Shown piece by piece: positions 1 through 6,819 of a DNA stretch of 8,397 bases. The position numbers and the translations under genes are program-made. This stretch comes from Candidatus Latescibacterota bacterium (lineage in GTDB: Bacteria > Latescibacterota > 4484-107 > B68-G9), in contig DTXA01000247.1 of assembly GCA_012962735.1 (NCBI GenBank), positions 1-8,397 of the forward strand, read 5' to 3'. The notes beneath the pieces were generated by a model. That model worked only from the letters and a program-made list of their open reading frames with translations. It was not told the DNA's origin and did not search any database. Numbering within the stretch: position 1 is the stretch's first letter; each line of letters begins with the position of its first letter.

Positions 1-408
1 ATTCTGAACCGGTGTGTCCGGCCCCCCTAAGGGGCTGAACATCTCTTCGTTTAAGATATGCCTCCAGGTCTCCCCCCCGTCGAGGGACACACTCAGCCCA
101 TCTCCCACCTGGAAGCTCTGCCCCCGGAATGTGGTATCGTACAGAGTGGCCACCCAGATCGTGTCCCCCCGAACTGCCAAAGCGCTCACGGCCCCCCGGC
201 CTATGCCGTCCTCGGTGGTGAAACTCCGAAATCCCCCTGGCCCGAACCCCGGCCCCTCCCAGAGGGCCAGTCCCCTGGCAGTGCCGATCCACACCCTCCC
301 TCCACCAAAGCGTATATCCCCCCCGCTGTGGCTGACCAGCCAGTCCTCGGAAAGCTGAAGAGCCCACAGGGTCGAGAAAGCCGCCAATATCCCTATCACA
401 CCAGCCAA
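1..408 (-). CDS. Secreted beta-propeller protein (Reg_prop/Asp-box type), N-terminal part, cut by window edge
   Basis: This is an open reading frame of 136 codons that runs off the left edge. No ATG is available: an in-frame TGA lies about 50 nt upstream. I chose TTG at 408; GTG at 399 is the alternative. Residues 2-17 form a hydrophobic stretch resembling a signal peptide or anchor, so the product is probably exported. It is followed by propeller-like motifs: VWIGTARGL (39-47), typical of two-component-regulator propeller blades; TIWVAT (83-88), a second blade; and SLDGGETW (108-115), an Asp-box (S-x-D-x-G-x-T-W) as in BNR/sortilin repeats. Such proteins bind or cleave glycans or act as extracellular sensors; which applies here cannot be told from the fragment. 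It lies 116 bp downstream of larB on the same strand, behind an AT-rich stretch (461-475) that could hold its own promoter. Confidence 0.6.
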   Translation of the reverse strand, partial: MAGVIGILAAFSTLWALQLSEDWLVSHSGGDIRFGGGRVWIGTARGLALWEGPGFGPGGFRSFTTEDGIGRGAVSALAVRGDTIWVATLYDTTFRGQSFQVGDGLSVSLDGGETWRHILNEEMFSPLGGPDTPVQN

Positions 409-524
409 AGCTCCGTGACCTTCGGGTCTATTAATATCTCGTCGCGTCGAAGTTCAACATAAAGATATATATAGGTGGGCACCAAGTCGAATATCGCCTC
501 CTGTACTGCCTCCCCTTGGAGCCA

Positions 525-1307
525 TTAAGCCCTATTTCCCTCACGATCGCGGTCATGTTCCGATCTCCCCCTCAGTATCAACGAAGCAGCGTACCCCGCC
601 CCGAACCCGTTGTCTATGTTGACTACGATCACCCCAGGAACGCAGGAGTTGAGCATGGTCAGAAGTGCCGCCAGGCCCCGAAAGCTCGCCCCATACCCCA
701 CACTTGTAGGCACCGCTATAACAGGGGCCGCAACGAGCCCCCCCACGACGCTCGCCAAGGCCCCCTCCATCCCGGCGACCACTACCAGCACGTCCGCCCT
801 CTGTAGAAGTTCCCAATGCGCCAGAAGCCTATGTATCCCAGCGACCCCAACATCGTACACCCTCTCCACCCTGTGCCCCATAACCTCCACCGTAAGCGCC
901 GCCTCCTCCGCAACGGGCAGGTCGGACGTTCCACCCGATACTATTGCGGCCACCCCTGATCTCTTCCTGAAGTCCGGGCCCTTCCGCACCAACATCCCGG
1001 CCTGAGGGTAGTACTCCACGTCCGGCAGCACCTCCCGCACCGCCCGTGCCATCTCCTCGTCAGCCTTCGTGGCCAGGAAAGTCCCCCTCTTGGCCATCCT
1101 CCGGGCTATCTCCGCCACCTGTTCCGGGGTCTTGCCTCTACAGAACACCACCTCTGGGAACCCCCTCCTCAAGGCCCTGTGGTGGTCTATCCTTGCGAAC
1201 CCTATATCCTCGAACGGCAGCCCCCTCAACCTCTTTAAGGCCTCCTCTGGGGAGACCCTCCCAGCCCACACCTCCTCGAGCAGCTCCCTCAGCCTCTCCT
1301 CGATCAC
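525..1307 (-). CDS. larB: LarB, pyridinium-3,5-biscarboxylic acid mononucleotide synthase (nickel-pincer cofactor biosynthesis)
   Basis: LarB carboxylates and hydrolyses nicotinic acid adenine dinucleotide to make the first intermediate of the nickel-pincer nucleotide, the cofactor of LarA-type racemases and epimerases. The 260-residue length fits the family. The N-terminal helical part (1-110) has the family pattern around residues 38-58 (ARIDHHRALRRGFPEVVF). The C-terminal half is PurE/AIR-carboxylase-like: VSGGTSDLPVAEEA (123-136), YDVGVAGIHRL (151-161), VVAGMEGALASVVGG (176-190) and VPTSVGYG (199-206). LNSCVPGV carries Cys222, at the place of the essential cysteine (Cys221 from memory) of Lactobacillus plantarum LarB; VVNIDNGFGAG follows. 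The GTG start overlaps the rhaI stop as GTGA, with GAGGAG 5-6 bases upstream, indicating translational coupling. No larC, larE or larA lies in the window, so the rest of the pathway must be elsewhere if it exists. Confidence 0.93.
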   Translation of the reverse strand: MIEERLRELLEEVWAGRVSPEEALKRLRGLPFEDIGFARIDHHRALRRGFPEVVFCRGKTPEQVAEIARRMAKRGTFLATKADEEMARAVREVLPDVEYYPQAGMLVRKGPDFRKRSGVAAIVSGGTSDLPVAEEAALTVEVMGHRVERVYDVGVAGIHRLLAHWELLQRADVLVVVAGMEGALASVVGGLVAAPVIAVPTSVGYGASFRGLAALLTMLNSCVPGVIVVNIDNGFGAGYAASLILRGRSEHDRDREGNRA

Positions 1308-2503
1308 CCCCGCTCCTCGGCTACCTTCTCCAGGTATCCGCTCTTCCTGTACGCCTCTAAGGGGTTCGGCTCCGCCCCGAGTTCCTTTCGTATCTGCGCT
1401 AAAAGCGGCCTAACGTCCATCCAGAACGCCTCCCTGATGACATCCTCGGCCCCCACCACGTCCCCCTCGGCCTGCGCCTTCGAAAGCGCAACCCTGTCCA
1501 CCAGAAGCGCTTTGGCATAAACCTGCTGGAGTGTGTCCACAGTCTGGACCATGGCCTCCACCTTGGGCTTGGCTATGTGGCTTTGGTCTATCATATAGGC
1601 CAGGCCGAGGTCCATCCGCTCGAGTTCCGCGGAGACGATCTCGTGGAAGATCAAGAAGAGCTGATACGGAAAGGCAGATCCCGCCGTCAGATCATCGTCC
1701 GCATACTTCCTGTCGTTGAAGTGGAACCCCCCCAGCTTCCCCTCCGAGATCAGAAACGCCACTAAAAACTCGATGTTAGTTCCCTGGGGGTGGTGCCCGG
1801 TGTCCACCAGCACCTGAGCCTTGGGCCCCAGCTTCAGCGCCAGAGCGTACGCCGTCCCCCAGTCCGGTATGTCGGTATGGTAGAAGGCAGGCTCGAAGAA
1901 CTTGTACTCTATGAGCATCCTGGCTCCCTTCGGGAGCCTCCCGTACACCTCCCTCAGCCCCTCCTCCATCCATCCCTTGCGCCTTCGGAAATCCCCCTGG
2001 CCTGGGTAGTCCGTGCCGTCCGCGAACCAAAGGCTCAGAACATCGGACCTCACCTGCTCCATGATTTCTATGCACTCGAAGATATGCTCTAACGCCTTCT
2101 TCCTCACCTCTGGCCTGGCGTTCGTCAGGCTCCCGAACTTGTAGTCCGGGTCCTGGAATAGGTTCGGGTTTATGGCCCCTATACGAATCCCCTGGACCTC
2201 CGCCTCCTCTCTGAGCGCCCGGAAGTCCTCCACCCGGTCCCACGGGATATGTAGCGCCACCGAAGGACAAGCTCCGGTGAGCCTGTGCACGAACGCGGCA
2301 TCCTTTATGCACTCGTGCACATTTCTGGCCGCCCCCGGCTGGTGAAAAACTACAAACCTCGTGCCCGAATCCCTGTACCCCCACGACGGCGTCTCCACCT
2401 GGAAAGCCTTCAGCCTCTCCTCCACCCAGTCCACGTCAATCTCCTTCCCCTCAAGCTCCTCAGCTAAGGCCTCGAACGCTTCCTTCTCCGTCCAATGAGC
2501 CAT
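1304..2503 (-). CDS. rhaI: L-rhamnose isomerase, RhaI (Pseudomonas/rhizobial) type
   Basis: This TIM-barrel aldose-ketose isomerase converts L-rhamnose to L-rhamnulose in the cytoplasm, the first step of rhamnose use; family members often accept other sugars such as L-mannose or D-allose. The 399-residue protein carries the conserved block GTRFVVFHQPGAARN (47-61) and VALHIPWD (82-89). Candidate active-site residues match the known Pseudomonas stutzeri enzyme at a nearly constant offset (assignments from memory): Glu199 and Lys201 (IEYK), Asp234 and His237 (VDTGHH), His261 (HFND), Asp269 and Asp271 (ADDD), and Asp306 (MIDQ). The metal site therefore appears complete. The ATG at 2503 is preceded by GAGGAGAAGGA, and a sigma70-type promoter lies about 50 bp upstream. 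It forms a two-gene unit with larB through the GTGA overlap. A related sugar specificity cannot be excluded. Confidence 0.92.
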   Translation of the reverse strand: MAHWTEKEAFEALAEELEGKEIDVDWVEERLKAFQVETPSWGYRDSGTRFVVFHQPGAARNVHECIKDAAFVHRLTGACPSVALHIPWDRVEDFRALREEAEVQGIRIGAINPNLFQDPDYKFGSLTNARPEVRKKALEHIFECIEIMEQVRSDVLSLWFADGTDYPGQGDFRRRKGWMEEGLREVYGRLPKGARMLIEYKFFEPAFYHTDIPDWGTAYALALKLGPKAQVLVDTGHHPQGTNIEFLVAFLISEGKLGGFHFNDRKYADDDLTAGSAFPYQLFLIFHEIVSAELERMDLGLAYMIDQSHIAKPKVEAMVQTVDTLQQVYAKALLVDRVALSKAQAEGDVVGAEDVIREAFWMDVRPLLAQIRKELGAEPNPLEAYRKSGYLEKVAEERG

Positions 2504-2554
2504 GTCCTTCTCCTCGTTCCTGTCCCTTCAATTCCACCGTTGACATCTTATACA

Positions 2555-2583
2555 AAAATAAGGCATTCGATCCCCAGTGTCAA
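2555..2583 (-). promoter_or_regulatory. Probable sigma70 promoter for rhaI-larB
   Basis: Reading the minus strand, a perfect TTGACA -35 box (2583-2578) is followed after exactly 17 bases by TATTTT (2560-2555) as the -10 box. Transcription would begin near 2548, giving a leader of about 45 nt before the rhaI ATG at 2503. The spacing is ideal, the -35 box is a full consensus match, and the -10 box matches at 4 of 6 positions. Confidence 0.6.
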
Positions 2584-2611
2584 CCTGTTTCTCCCGCCAG
2601 GACGAAATCCG

Positions 2612-2640
2612 TTGACAAGCCGGTGGAAAATCGCTTTATT
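2612..2640 (+). promoter_or_regulatory. Possible sigma70 promoter for the aminotransferase gene
   Basis: TTGACA (2612-2617), a 17-base spacer and TTTATT (2635-2640) resemble a sigma70 promoter on the plus strand. It would give a leader of about 125 nt before the ATG at 2772. The leader contains a TATTTGAGC direct repeat (2637-2645 and 2686-2694) and an inverted pair TTTGAG/CTCAAA (2639-2644 and 2654-2659), which could be operator sites. The -10 box is only a 4 of 6 match. A further TTGACA at 2730-2735 lacks a good -10. Confidence 0.4.
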
Positions 2641-2760
2641 TGAGCTCAGCAGCCTCAAAAGCAGTGCTCGCCCCTGCAGACGGTCTATTTGAGCCGCAGG
2701 TTCCTTGAGACTTATGCCAAGCCTGAACCTTGACAGCGAAATTCAGGCACTGCAAGCTTA

Positions 2761-2767
2761 AAGGAGG
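2761..2767 (+). promoter_or_regulatory. Shine-Dalgarno site fixing the start of the aminotransferase
   Basis: AAGGAGG sits four bases before the ATG at 2772. It decides the start in favour of 2772 over the in-frame TTG at 2730, which has no such site and would add 14 residues unlike the family N-terminus. Confidence 0.8.
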
Positions 2768-2771
2768 AACT

Positions 2772-4052
2772 ATGTCCAAGGAAAAGCTGGCTGTAGAAGG
2801 CGGCGAGCCTTTGATCAAGGAGCCGCTGCCCACTTGGCCCTGGTTCGATGAGGAGACCTTAAAGTTCGCCACAGAGCCCCTGCGCACCGGCAAGGTCAAC
2901 TACTGGACCGGCCCCTTAGGGATGGAGTTTGAAAGGAAGTTCGCCGAGTGGAACGGGGTCAAATATTGCATAACCACCACAAGCGGCACCTCTGCCCTCC
3001 ACACGGCCCTGGGGGCCCTAAACATAGGCCCCGGAGACGAGGTCATCACCACCCCTTACACCTTTATAGCCACCTCCTTCTGCGTGGTCCAGGCCGGGGC
3101 CATACCTGTGTTCGCAGATGTTAAGAGGGAGGACCACTGCATAGACCCTGAGGATGTAGAACGCAAGATAACAGAACGCACCCGAGCCATAATCCCTGTG
3201 CACCTATACGGCAACGTCTGCGATATGGACGAGATAATGACCATCGCCGAAAAGTACAATCTCTACGTCATAGAGGACTGCGCCGAGGCACACGGGGCGC
3301 TGTACAAGGGAAGGAAGGTGGGGAGCATAGGACATATCGGGTGCTTCTCCTTCTGCCAGAACAAGACCTTTACTACAGGGGGCGAAGGGGGGGCAGTTAT
3401 CACCGACGACGAGGAGATAGCCTGGGAGGCCCGCTCTTTCAGGGACCACGGTTACGACGTGCGCAAGAGGATGTCTCTTTTAGAGATGGAGGGAGCCCTT
3501 CCCTACATCCACGTGAGAGTGGGGTTCAACTACAGGATGACCGAGATGCAATCCGCCATAGGGCTCAAGGAACTCGAGAAGATAGACACCTGGAACCTTC
3601 CACGTAGGCGCCGTAACGGCGAGATACTTATAGAGGGGCTCAAGGACCTGCCCCAGATCCAGTACCTCCCGGTGCACAACAAGGAGAAGATCAACGGCTT
3701 CTATGTCTTCCCCATAGTCCTGAACATCGACAAGCTCACCTGCGACAAGAAGGCCTTCCTCAAGGCCGTCGTTGCCGAGGGAGTCCCTGCCTGGAGGGAG
3801 TTCTGGCCGCAGTCGTACAAAGAAGAGGCTTACCAGAACCACAGGGGCTTCGGCAGGTTCAACTTCCCCTTCGAATCCAATGAGTACACCGACCCCGACT
3901 CCGTCAGGTACGACAAGGTCTTCTGCCCCAACGCTGCTTGGCTCGAGGAGCGAACATTCATCGTGCACGTGTATCCTACCCTCGAAGAGGAGCACATGCA
4001 CCTTATAGCAGAGGCCATAAAGAAGGTGGCCAAGGCGTACGCCAGGGACTGA
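2772..4052 (+). CDS. DegT/DnrJ/EryC1/StrS family PLP-dependent aminotransferase
   Basis: The 426-residue protein is a full-length fold-type I aminotransferase of the sugar/cyclitol branch, which usually transfers an amino group from glutamate or glutamine to a keto sugar or inosose. SGTSAL (71-76) is the PLP phosphate-binding turn. EDCAEAHGA (168-176) contributes Asp169, which contacts the pyridine nitrogen. QNKTFTTGGEGG (196-207) carries the Schiff-base Lys198. FNYRMTEMQSAIG (252-264) is the usual substrate-loop motif. The N-terminal LAVEGGEPL is common in the 3-amino-5-hydroxybenzoate synthase and scyllo-inosose aminotransferase group, so a cyclitol or amino-sugar role fits, but the exact substrate cannot be read. 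It is transcribed divergently from rhaI, and the genes around it are mostly sugar-related. All key residues are present and I see no sign of decay. Confidence 0.9.
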   Translation: MSKEKLAVEGGEPLIKEPLPTWPWFDEETLKFATEPLRTGKVNYWTGPLGMEFERKFAEWNGVKYCITTTSGTSALHTALGALNIGPGDEVITTPYTFIATSFCVVQAGAIPVFADVKREDHCIDPEDVERKITERTRAIIPVHLYGNVCDMDEIMTIAEKYNLYVIEDCAEAHGALYKGRKVGSIGHIGCFSFCQNKTFTTGGEGGAVITDDEEIAWEARSFRDHGYDVRKRMSLLEMEGALPYIHVRVGFNYRMTEMQSAIGLKELEKIDTWNLPRRRRNGEILIEGLKDLPQIQYLPVHNKEKINGFYVFPIVLNIDKLTCDKKAFLKAVVAEGVPAWREFWPQSYKEEAYQNHRGFGRFNFPFESNEYTDPDSVRYDKVFCPNAAWLEERTFIVHVYPTLEEEHMHLIAEAIKKVAKAYARD

Positions 4053-4061
4053 GGGAAACTT

Positions 4062-4133
4062 ATGCCCAAGCGTACATACTTGGTAGGCCACTCCTTAGAG
4101 CTAATGGACCGGTACCCCGGAAGAGGTCCTTGA
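4062..4133 (+). pseudogene. Possible truncated start of a gene downstream of the aminotransferase
   Basis: An ATG at 4062, 9 bp after the aminotransferase stop and preceded by GAGGG, opens a 23-codon reading frame beginning MPKRTYLVGHSLELMD and ending at TGA. Placement and ribosome binding site look like the start of a second gene of the operon whose body has been lost, as in the decayed region that follows. The frame is too short for family recognition. It could equally be chance; an overlapping minus-strand frame is also open here. Confidence 0.25.
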
Positions 4134-4176
4134 GGTCCCGTATGTAAACTGTGCTGCCTACTTCTTAAAACTAAGT

Positions 4177-4425
4177 TTACGAGGTCTGGATTATATCGGC
4201 CTTAACCCAGTAGTAGTTGACCGCCTTTATCCTGTATGCCTCGGCTGACATCCGCCTTGGATACACGTCCACGTAGAGCTTATACGGTGTGTCCTTCAAG
4301 AGTTCCAGGTCCACCTAGGAGGCGGTCCGGGCGACCTGGGGGGGGACCTCTTCGCTGGACTCGGTCTCCAGCCGGAGTTCATCGGTATCCTTAAGCATAC
4401 CTTCCGGGAAGGGCACGCCGCAGAT
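4177..4425 (-). pseudogene. Unidentified coding remnant with in-frame stop
   Basis: One minus-strand frame reads protein-like sequence for about 80 codons, interrupted by a single TAG at 4317-4315 and ending with TAA at 4179-4177. The stretch before the TAG is acidic (KDTDELRLETESSEE). The stretch after it (LELLKDTPYKLYVDVYPRR, then YRIKAVNYYWVKADI) alternates hydrophobic and polar residues like a beta-sandwich domain. I do not recognise the family. Immediately upstream in the same frame is another TAG, where the Gfo/Idh/MocA remnant ends. A run of eight G (4338-4345) lies inside. It is most simply the C-terminal tail of a lost protein, joined to its neighbour by deletion. Confidence 0.4.
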
Positions 4426-4429
4426 TCCC

Positions 4430-4764
4430 CGCTACATCCAGCCGTACTGTGCATCCCGAGGTTGAAAAGCATTCCACCTCCAGCTTTCTCCTTCTCTAAG
4501 AACCAAGCGGGCCTATCCTCGGTAAAGTAGAACCTGTAGCAGCCATAGCGGCCTCGGAATGACGGCGATGTCCAGGCCGTGGTCCAGTATATCCTTCCAG
4601 TTTGATATGCCTTACATCTGTAGCACTCCGCAAATTCTCCATCTATCTATGTTCCTCCTGGCCGCACCCACAAGCTTCAATCCCGGAGTATGCCCTATGG
4701 CCTCGGCGTGGGCTGAGGCGATCGTCCCAGCGCCTATGATGCCGATCCTTAAGACTTCTTCCAA
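4430..4764 (-). pseudogene. Gfo/Idh/MocA family NAD(P)-dependent oxidoreductase, decayed
   Basis: A TTG at 4764 with GGAGG seven bases upstream starts a good Rossmann N-terminus: VLRIGIIGAGTIASAHAEAI with the GxGxxA dinucleotide motif. The frame shifts near 4631-4642 and stops at TAA (4614-4612). The expected sequence continues in other frames: FAECYRCKAY, then NWKDILDHGLDIAVI. After that, about 70 residues holding the conserved EKP region are missing. The text resumes in another frame with FRGRYGCYRFYF and RPAWFLEKEKAGGGMLFNLG followed by MHS, matching the family's GGG-x-L-x-x-x-G-x-H motif. The C-terminal third is absent. At least two frameshifts, an internal deletion and loss of the end make this a clear pseudogene. 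Family members oxidise or epimerise sugars and inositols. Confidence 0.75.
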
Positions 4765-4847
4765 TTCCACACCTCCTGCCTTAAAGTATCGAACGAGATA
4801 AGGATCACGTTGAGGGCCTGAGACTTCTCCGATGATATGGCTTCTCC

Positions 4848-5948
4848 TTATTTGGATAAGGGTCTGATCTCGATGGCGCAGGCTCGTGCCCCCGAATGCA
4901 TAGGCAGGGAACGCCCCACGAACCTCACTTCCAGCCCATCCCCGGTCGCCCTCGCCTTGAACCTCTTCTCTAAGGCCACGTCGTGCCCCGCCTCGTCAAA
5001 AATGTTGAAGGCCCTGAGCACCCGCCTTCCCTGGATGTACACGTCCTGCTGCTCAGCGGAGCTCGACTCCCAGTATATCTCGGCGAAGAGTATTCTTACC
5101 TCGTATTCCCCGTCGGGCACGTCGAAACGGTAGACCACCTCCTCCCCCATCCTGACGCTCCTGAACAACTCCACATCCTGCGTCCCGGATATGGGGTCGT
5201 CCGTCGTCAGCACGTCGGTCTGGGGGAGGTTCGTGCATCCCCAGGACCCCGGTATGTACGCCCTGTCCGCATGCCACACCTCCCCGTCGGAGTCCACGTA
5301 CTCCCCACCCCCCAAGTTGACCCTTATGTGGGGCGATGGCCATGGGGAATATGTGCCGTATCTGTGGGTCTCAGCCTGCCCACTCGAAAAAGCCTGGGTT
5401 ACCCTGAGTTTGATGTCGGGGTCCTCTAAGGCCTGGTATATTACAGTTCCTCTCAACCCCCGGACCGCACGGGTTCCCGCAGCCCCGATGGACCCCGGCG
5501 ATACCTCCCGAATGCGGTCCCCTCGTGCAGGGAGGAAAGGCGGAAACACGGCCCATCCACACAGGTGCGGTATCCATCTAAGGGCGCATTTGCCGCACAG
5601 CCCCACCCCACAGGACGTATACACACACACCACGATCCTGTCCTGCAAAGTCACCGCAGCGGCCATCATGGGCTCAGGACCGCTGTTGTAGAACGCCGCT
5701 CCTTCGAGGTCCCGCCGCAGGGCCACCTGCCTCAGGGCATCTACCACAGTCCCTCGAACCCCGGCGCTCCCGTCCTCGGTCGCTAAGATCGTCTCCCCCA
5801 GCCTCTCGAACTCCTCCTGGAATAGAAGCTCCTCCCCGGTCCTGCCCCCGAGGATAACTAGGGGCTCCCCGGCACGCTCGGCCAAAAACTTCAAAGGCAC
5901 AGCGCCGGTCCCGCCCGCCACCAAGACCGGACGCTCCATGATCGGCAT
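4848..5948 (-). pseudogene. Chimeric ORF: PyrK C-terminal half joined to a malectin-like carbohydrate-binding domain
   Basis: The 366-codon frame combines two unrelated parts. Residues 1-130 are the NAD-binding and iron-sulfur part of the dihydroorotate dehydrogenase electron-transfer subunit PyrK: VLVAGGTGAVPLKFLAER (8-25), YNSGPEPMM (87-95) and a [2Fe-2S] motif C113-x4-C118-x2-C121-x8-C130, whose last spacing is shorter than usual. Residues 138-206 match nothing I know. Residues 207-363 are malectin-like (IRVNLGGGEYVDSDGEVWHAD, LFRSVRMGE, YRFDVPDGEYEVRILFAEIYW, VYIQGRRVL, ending AIEI), a di-glucose-type binding module usually found at the end of secreted glycosidases. There is no signal peptide, and a cytoplasmic flavoprotein part is fused to an extracellular module. 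I infer that a deletion fused two genes in frame. The PyrK reading continues upstream in another frame, so the ATG at 5948 is probably not a true start. Confidence 0.7.
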
Positions 5949-6819
5949 GGGCTTCCCGAACGGCCCCCTTAACCCGATCTCCCGGCCTCAGCCCGCAGAG
6001 CTTCCTCGAGACCTCGCCCACAGGACGGACGCCCAGCACTAAAGGCCGGTCCCCTGCGATGCCGAAGGGCTTCTCCCCCACCCCCGGAAGCCAGACCAAG
6101 ACGAACTGACCGGGCCCGGCCGAGATGTCCCTATCGAAGCGAAGCACAGTTATATCCCCATACCTCTCGACCGAGGCGACCTGGAAAGGCTCGTGCCTCA
6201 AAAGCCAGCGGTTCAGGGCCAAGGACTCAGCCCGACTGCCCCCATCCTTTACGTCCCTGAGCAACCCCTCAAAGTAGACTCTCAGGGTCGGGGTGTCCAT
6301 CCCGGCTAGGCTCGTGCCCACCGAGAAGATGTTCCCGCCCGCCTCCCGATACGCCAGGACCTCCTTAGCTCCTCTGATCCCGCCCCCGGCGATGTCGGAG
6401 ACATTCGGGCTGAGCTTCACCACGATCGGACGGTCCACAATGCGGCGCACCGAACGGGTGACCTCGACCGTAAGGTCTCCCCTCCGAGCCAACGCCTCCC
6501 CGTAGCGCAGGGAATGCGGACAACAGAAGTTCAGCTCCACCCCGTCGGCATAGGGCGCTATAGCTTCCGCTACCTCGACGAACTCCTCCACCGTCTCCCC
6601 GAACACCGAGACCAGGAGGAATTTCCCCTCGAGGGGATACACCTCTTTTATCTCCTCGATCCACGCTCGGTATCCGGGGTTGGAAAGGCCCACGGCCGTG
6701 GATAGGGAATCTATGGAGCACTGGCTGAATATCGGCTCCGGATAGCCCTCCCTCGGGGAGGCACCCACGCTCTTCGCGGTGACCAGCCCTATGGGCACCT
6801 CCCATATTCGCGGCCTCAA
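5674..6819 (-). pseudogene. Chimeric ORF: PyrD fragment fused to PyrK N-terminal domain, then out of frame
   Basis: Residues 1-176 of this frame are a dihydroorotate dehydrogenase B catalytic subunit: VTAKSVGASPREGYPEP (13-29, FMN-binding Lys16), AVGLSNPGY (42-50), ELNFCCPH (95-102) and VVKLSPNV (133-140). The family's N-terminal 40-50 residues are missing, and so is everything after about residue 180, including the GGLSG and GGI phosphate-binding motifs. From about residue 208 the frame is PyrK instead: EPFQVASVERYGDITVLRF, GPGQFVLVWLPGVGEKPFGIA, VGEVSRKL, LRPGD. Near codon 283 (about 5965-5985) the true reading moves to another frame (LRGPFGKPMPIMERP); the remaining codons here are Arg/Gly-rich shadow. 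The intact PyrDK complex oxidises dihydroorotate with NAD+ in pyrimidine synthesis; this copy cannot do so. The TTG start is only the first available codon. Confidence 0.75.

Noticed and set aside
14..462. Two overlapping plus-strand ORFs of 114 and 134 codons
   Set aside because: They are Pro/Ser-rich shadows of the minus-strand beta-propeller frame, which shows recognisable blade and Asp-box motifs.
4066..4083. CCAAG/CTTGG hairpin after the aminotransferase as a terminator
   Set aside because: The stem is only five bases and no T-run follows.
3480..4091. 203-codon minus-strand ORF opposite the aminotransferase
   Set aside because: It lies antisense within a gene with complete catalytic motifs; its composition is that of a reverse-frame shadow and it has no family signature.
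4053..4847. A single intact gene in the 795 bp after the aminotransferase
   Set aside because: Stops occur in every frame; only broken fragments of two minus-strand coding sequences and a short plus-strand stump can be read.
5674..5960. C-terminal 100 codons of the PyrD-PyrK frame as a real protein tail
   Set aside because: They are Arg/Gly-rich, and the PyrK homology plainly continues in the other frame, so this is out-of-frame reading after an indel.
5960..5990. Programmed ribosomal frameshifting to make full PyrK
   Set aside because: The gene is damaged at both ends and joined to unrelated domains, so there is no reason to preserve recoding; no clear slippery heptamer with a stimulatory structure was seen.
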